From Burkholderiales bacterium (GTDB taxonomy: Bacteria; Pseudomonadota; Gammaproteobacteria; Burkholderiales; Burkholderiaceae_C): a DNA stretch of 22,315 bases. The stretch lies in assembly GCA_011391855.1 (NCBI GenBank), contig JAABPT010000112.1:1-22315 (forward strand). Direction: 5' to 3'. Positions 21,961-22,315 of this stretch are shown piece by piece. Position 1 is the first letter of the stretch. Each line of letters begins with the position of its first letter. The notes beneath the pieces are model-generated. The model saw only the letters and a list, made by a program, of their open reading frames with translations. It searched no databases and was not told the origin of the DNA. The translations under genes and the position numbers were made by a program.

Positions 21961-22315
21961 GTGGACTTGACCCGCAACATTGTCGAACCCCTGGGCCGAC
22001 AGCACGACCGGACGGCCTTCCACTGCGGCGCGGACGCGCTCGACCGCTATCTGAAGCAGCAAGCGCGGCAAGACGCCGACAAGCGCGTGGCCGCGCCCTT
22101 CGTCGCGGTCAACGCGCCCGACAACCGCGTGCTTGGCTACTACACCTTGTCAGCGTCAGTGCTGACCATCGCCGACCTGCCGGACGACCTGGCCCGCAAG
22201 CTGCCGCGCTATCCGCAGCTGCCCGTGACACTGCTGGACCGGCTGGCCGTCGACCAGGCCACCAAGGGCAAGGGGCTCGGTGAGCACCTGCTGCTGGACG
22301 CCGTGCACCGCAGCT
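21961..22315 (+). CDS. GNAT acetyltransferase toxin, TacT-like, 3'-truncated
   Basis: The frame is open from GTG 21961, three bases after the antitoxin stop, to the window end, giving 118 residues. Stretches HDRTAFHCGADALDRYLKQQ and LGYYTLSAS, followed by LDRLAVDQATKGKGLGEHLL, match GNAT toxins of the TacT type. GKGLG is the acetyl-CoA pyrophosphate loop. These toxins acetylate the amino group of charged tRNAs and block translation. The C-terminal part with the late catalytic residues is outside the window, so integrity cannot be judged. The GTG start lacks a strong ribosome-binding site and is probably coupled to the antitoxin. Confidence 0.88.
   Translation, partial: MDLTRNIVEPLGRQHDRTAFHCGADALDRYLKQQARQDADKRVAAPFVAVNAPDNRVLGYYTLSASVLTIADLPDDLARKLPRYPQLPVTLLDRLAVDQATKGKGLGEHLLLDAVHRS

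Noticed and set aside
1..22315. tRNA genes, insertion sequences, CRISPR arrays
   Set aside because: Reading both strands showed no cloverleaf-type sequence, no transposase, no terminal inverted repeats and no regularly spaced repeat array.

Overview
The window is a block of a purple-bacterial photosynthesis gene cluster, followed by two toxin-antitoxin modules. Every supported gene lies on the + strand. GC content is high. The gene order (bchIDO, then crtEF-bchCXYZ-puf, then crtADC), the spheroidene/spheroidenone-type carotenoid genes (crtA, crtC, crtD, crtF), the hpnC neighbour and the protein sequences suggest a phototrophic betaproteobacterium of the Burkholderiales (Comamonadaceae/Rubrivivax-like). 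That placement comes from family knowledge, not from a search.

Layout. 1-707: 3' part of hpnC (squalene/hydroxysqualene synthase family). 823-5919: bchI-bchD-bchO-bciB, tightly packed. It encodes two magnesium-chelatase subunits, the BchO hydrolase and a ferredoxin-type divinyl reductase. 6109-17400: the photosynthesis superoperon crtE-crtF-bchC-bchX-bchY-bchZ-pufB-(pufB-like ORF)-pufA-pufL-pufM-pufC. It covers GGPP synthesis, carotenoid O-methylation, chlorophyllide a reduction to the bacteriochlorin, LH1 antenna, reaction centre and tetraheme cytochrome. 17550-20714: crtA-crtD-crtC, with overlapping genes. 20822-22315: a Phd/VapC-type module and a TacA/TacT-type module, the last gene cut by the window end.

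Three promoter regions (before bchI, crtE and bchC) each carry a pair of TGT-N12-ACA-type palindromes separated by exactly 8 bp. This is the arrangement known for the PpsR/CrtJ repressor. In each pair the upstream member is degenerate in its first base and the downstream one is perfect. At crtE and bchC the last bases of the upstream site form a TTGACA -35 box. This suggests one aerobic/light repressor controls chelatase, carotenoid and reductase-puf expression.

Most unusual points: (i) a 73-residue one-helix protein between pufB and pufA aligns without gaps to PufB but has Gln in place of the bacteriochlorophyll-ligating His; (ii) PufC carries a C-terminal OmpA-like domain whose peptidoglycan-binding Asp is replaced by Ser; (iii) the bchZ-pufB gap is a structured segment that could also encode a 47-residue leader peptide overlapping both neighbours; (iv) bchC may have a leaderless transcript. 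No tRNA, rRNA, insertion sequence or CRISPR array was seen. No gene-free stretch exceeds 300 bases; the longest is 5920-6108.
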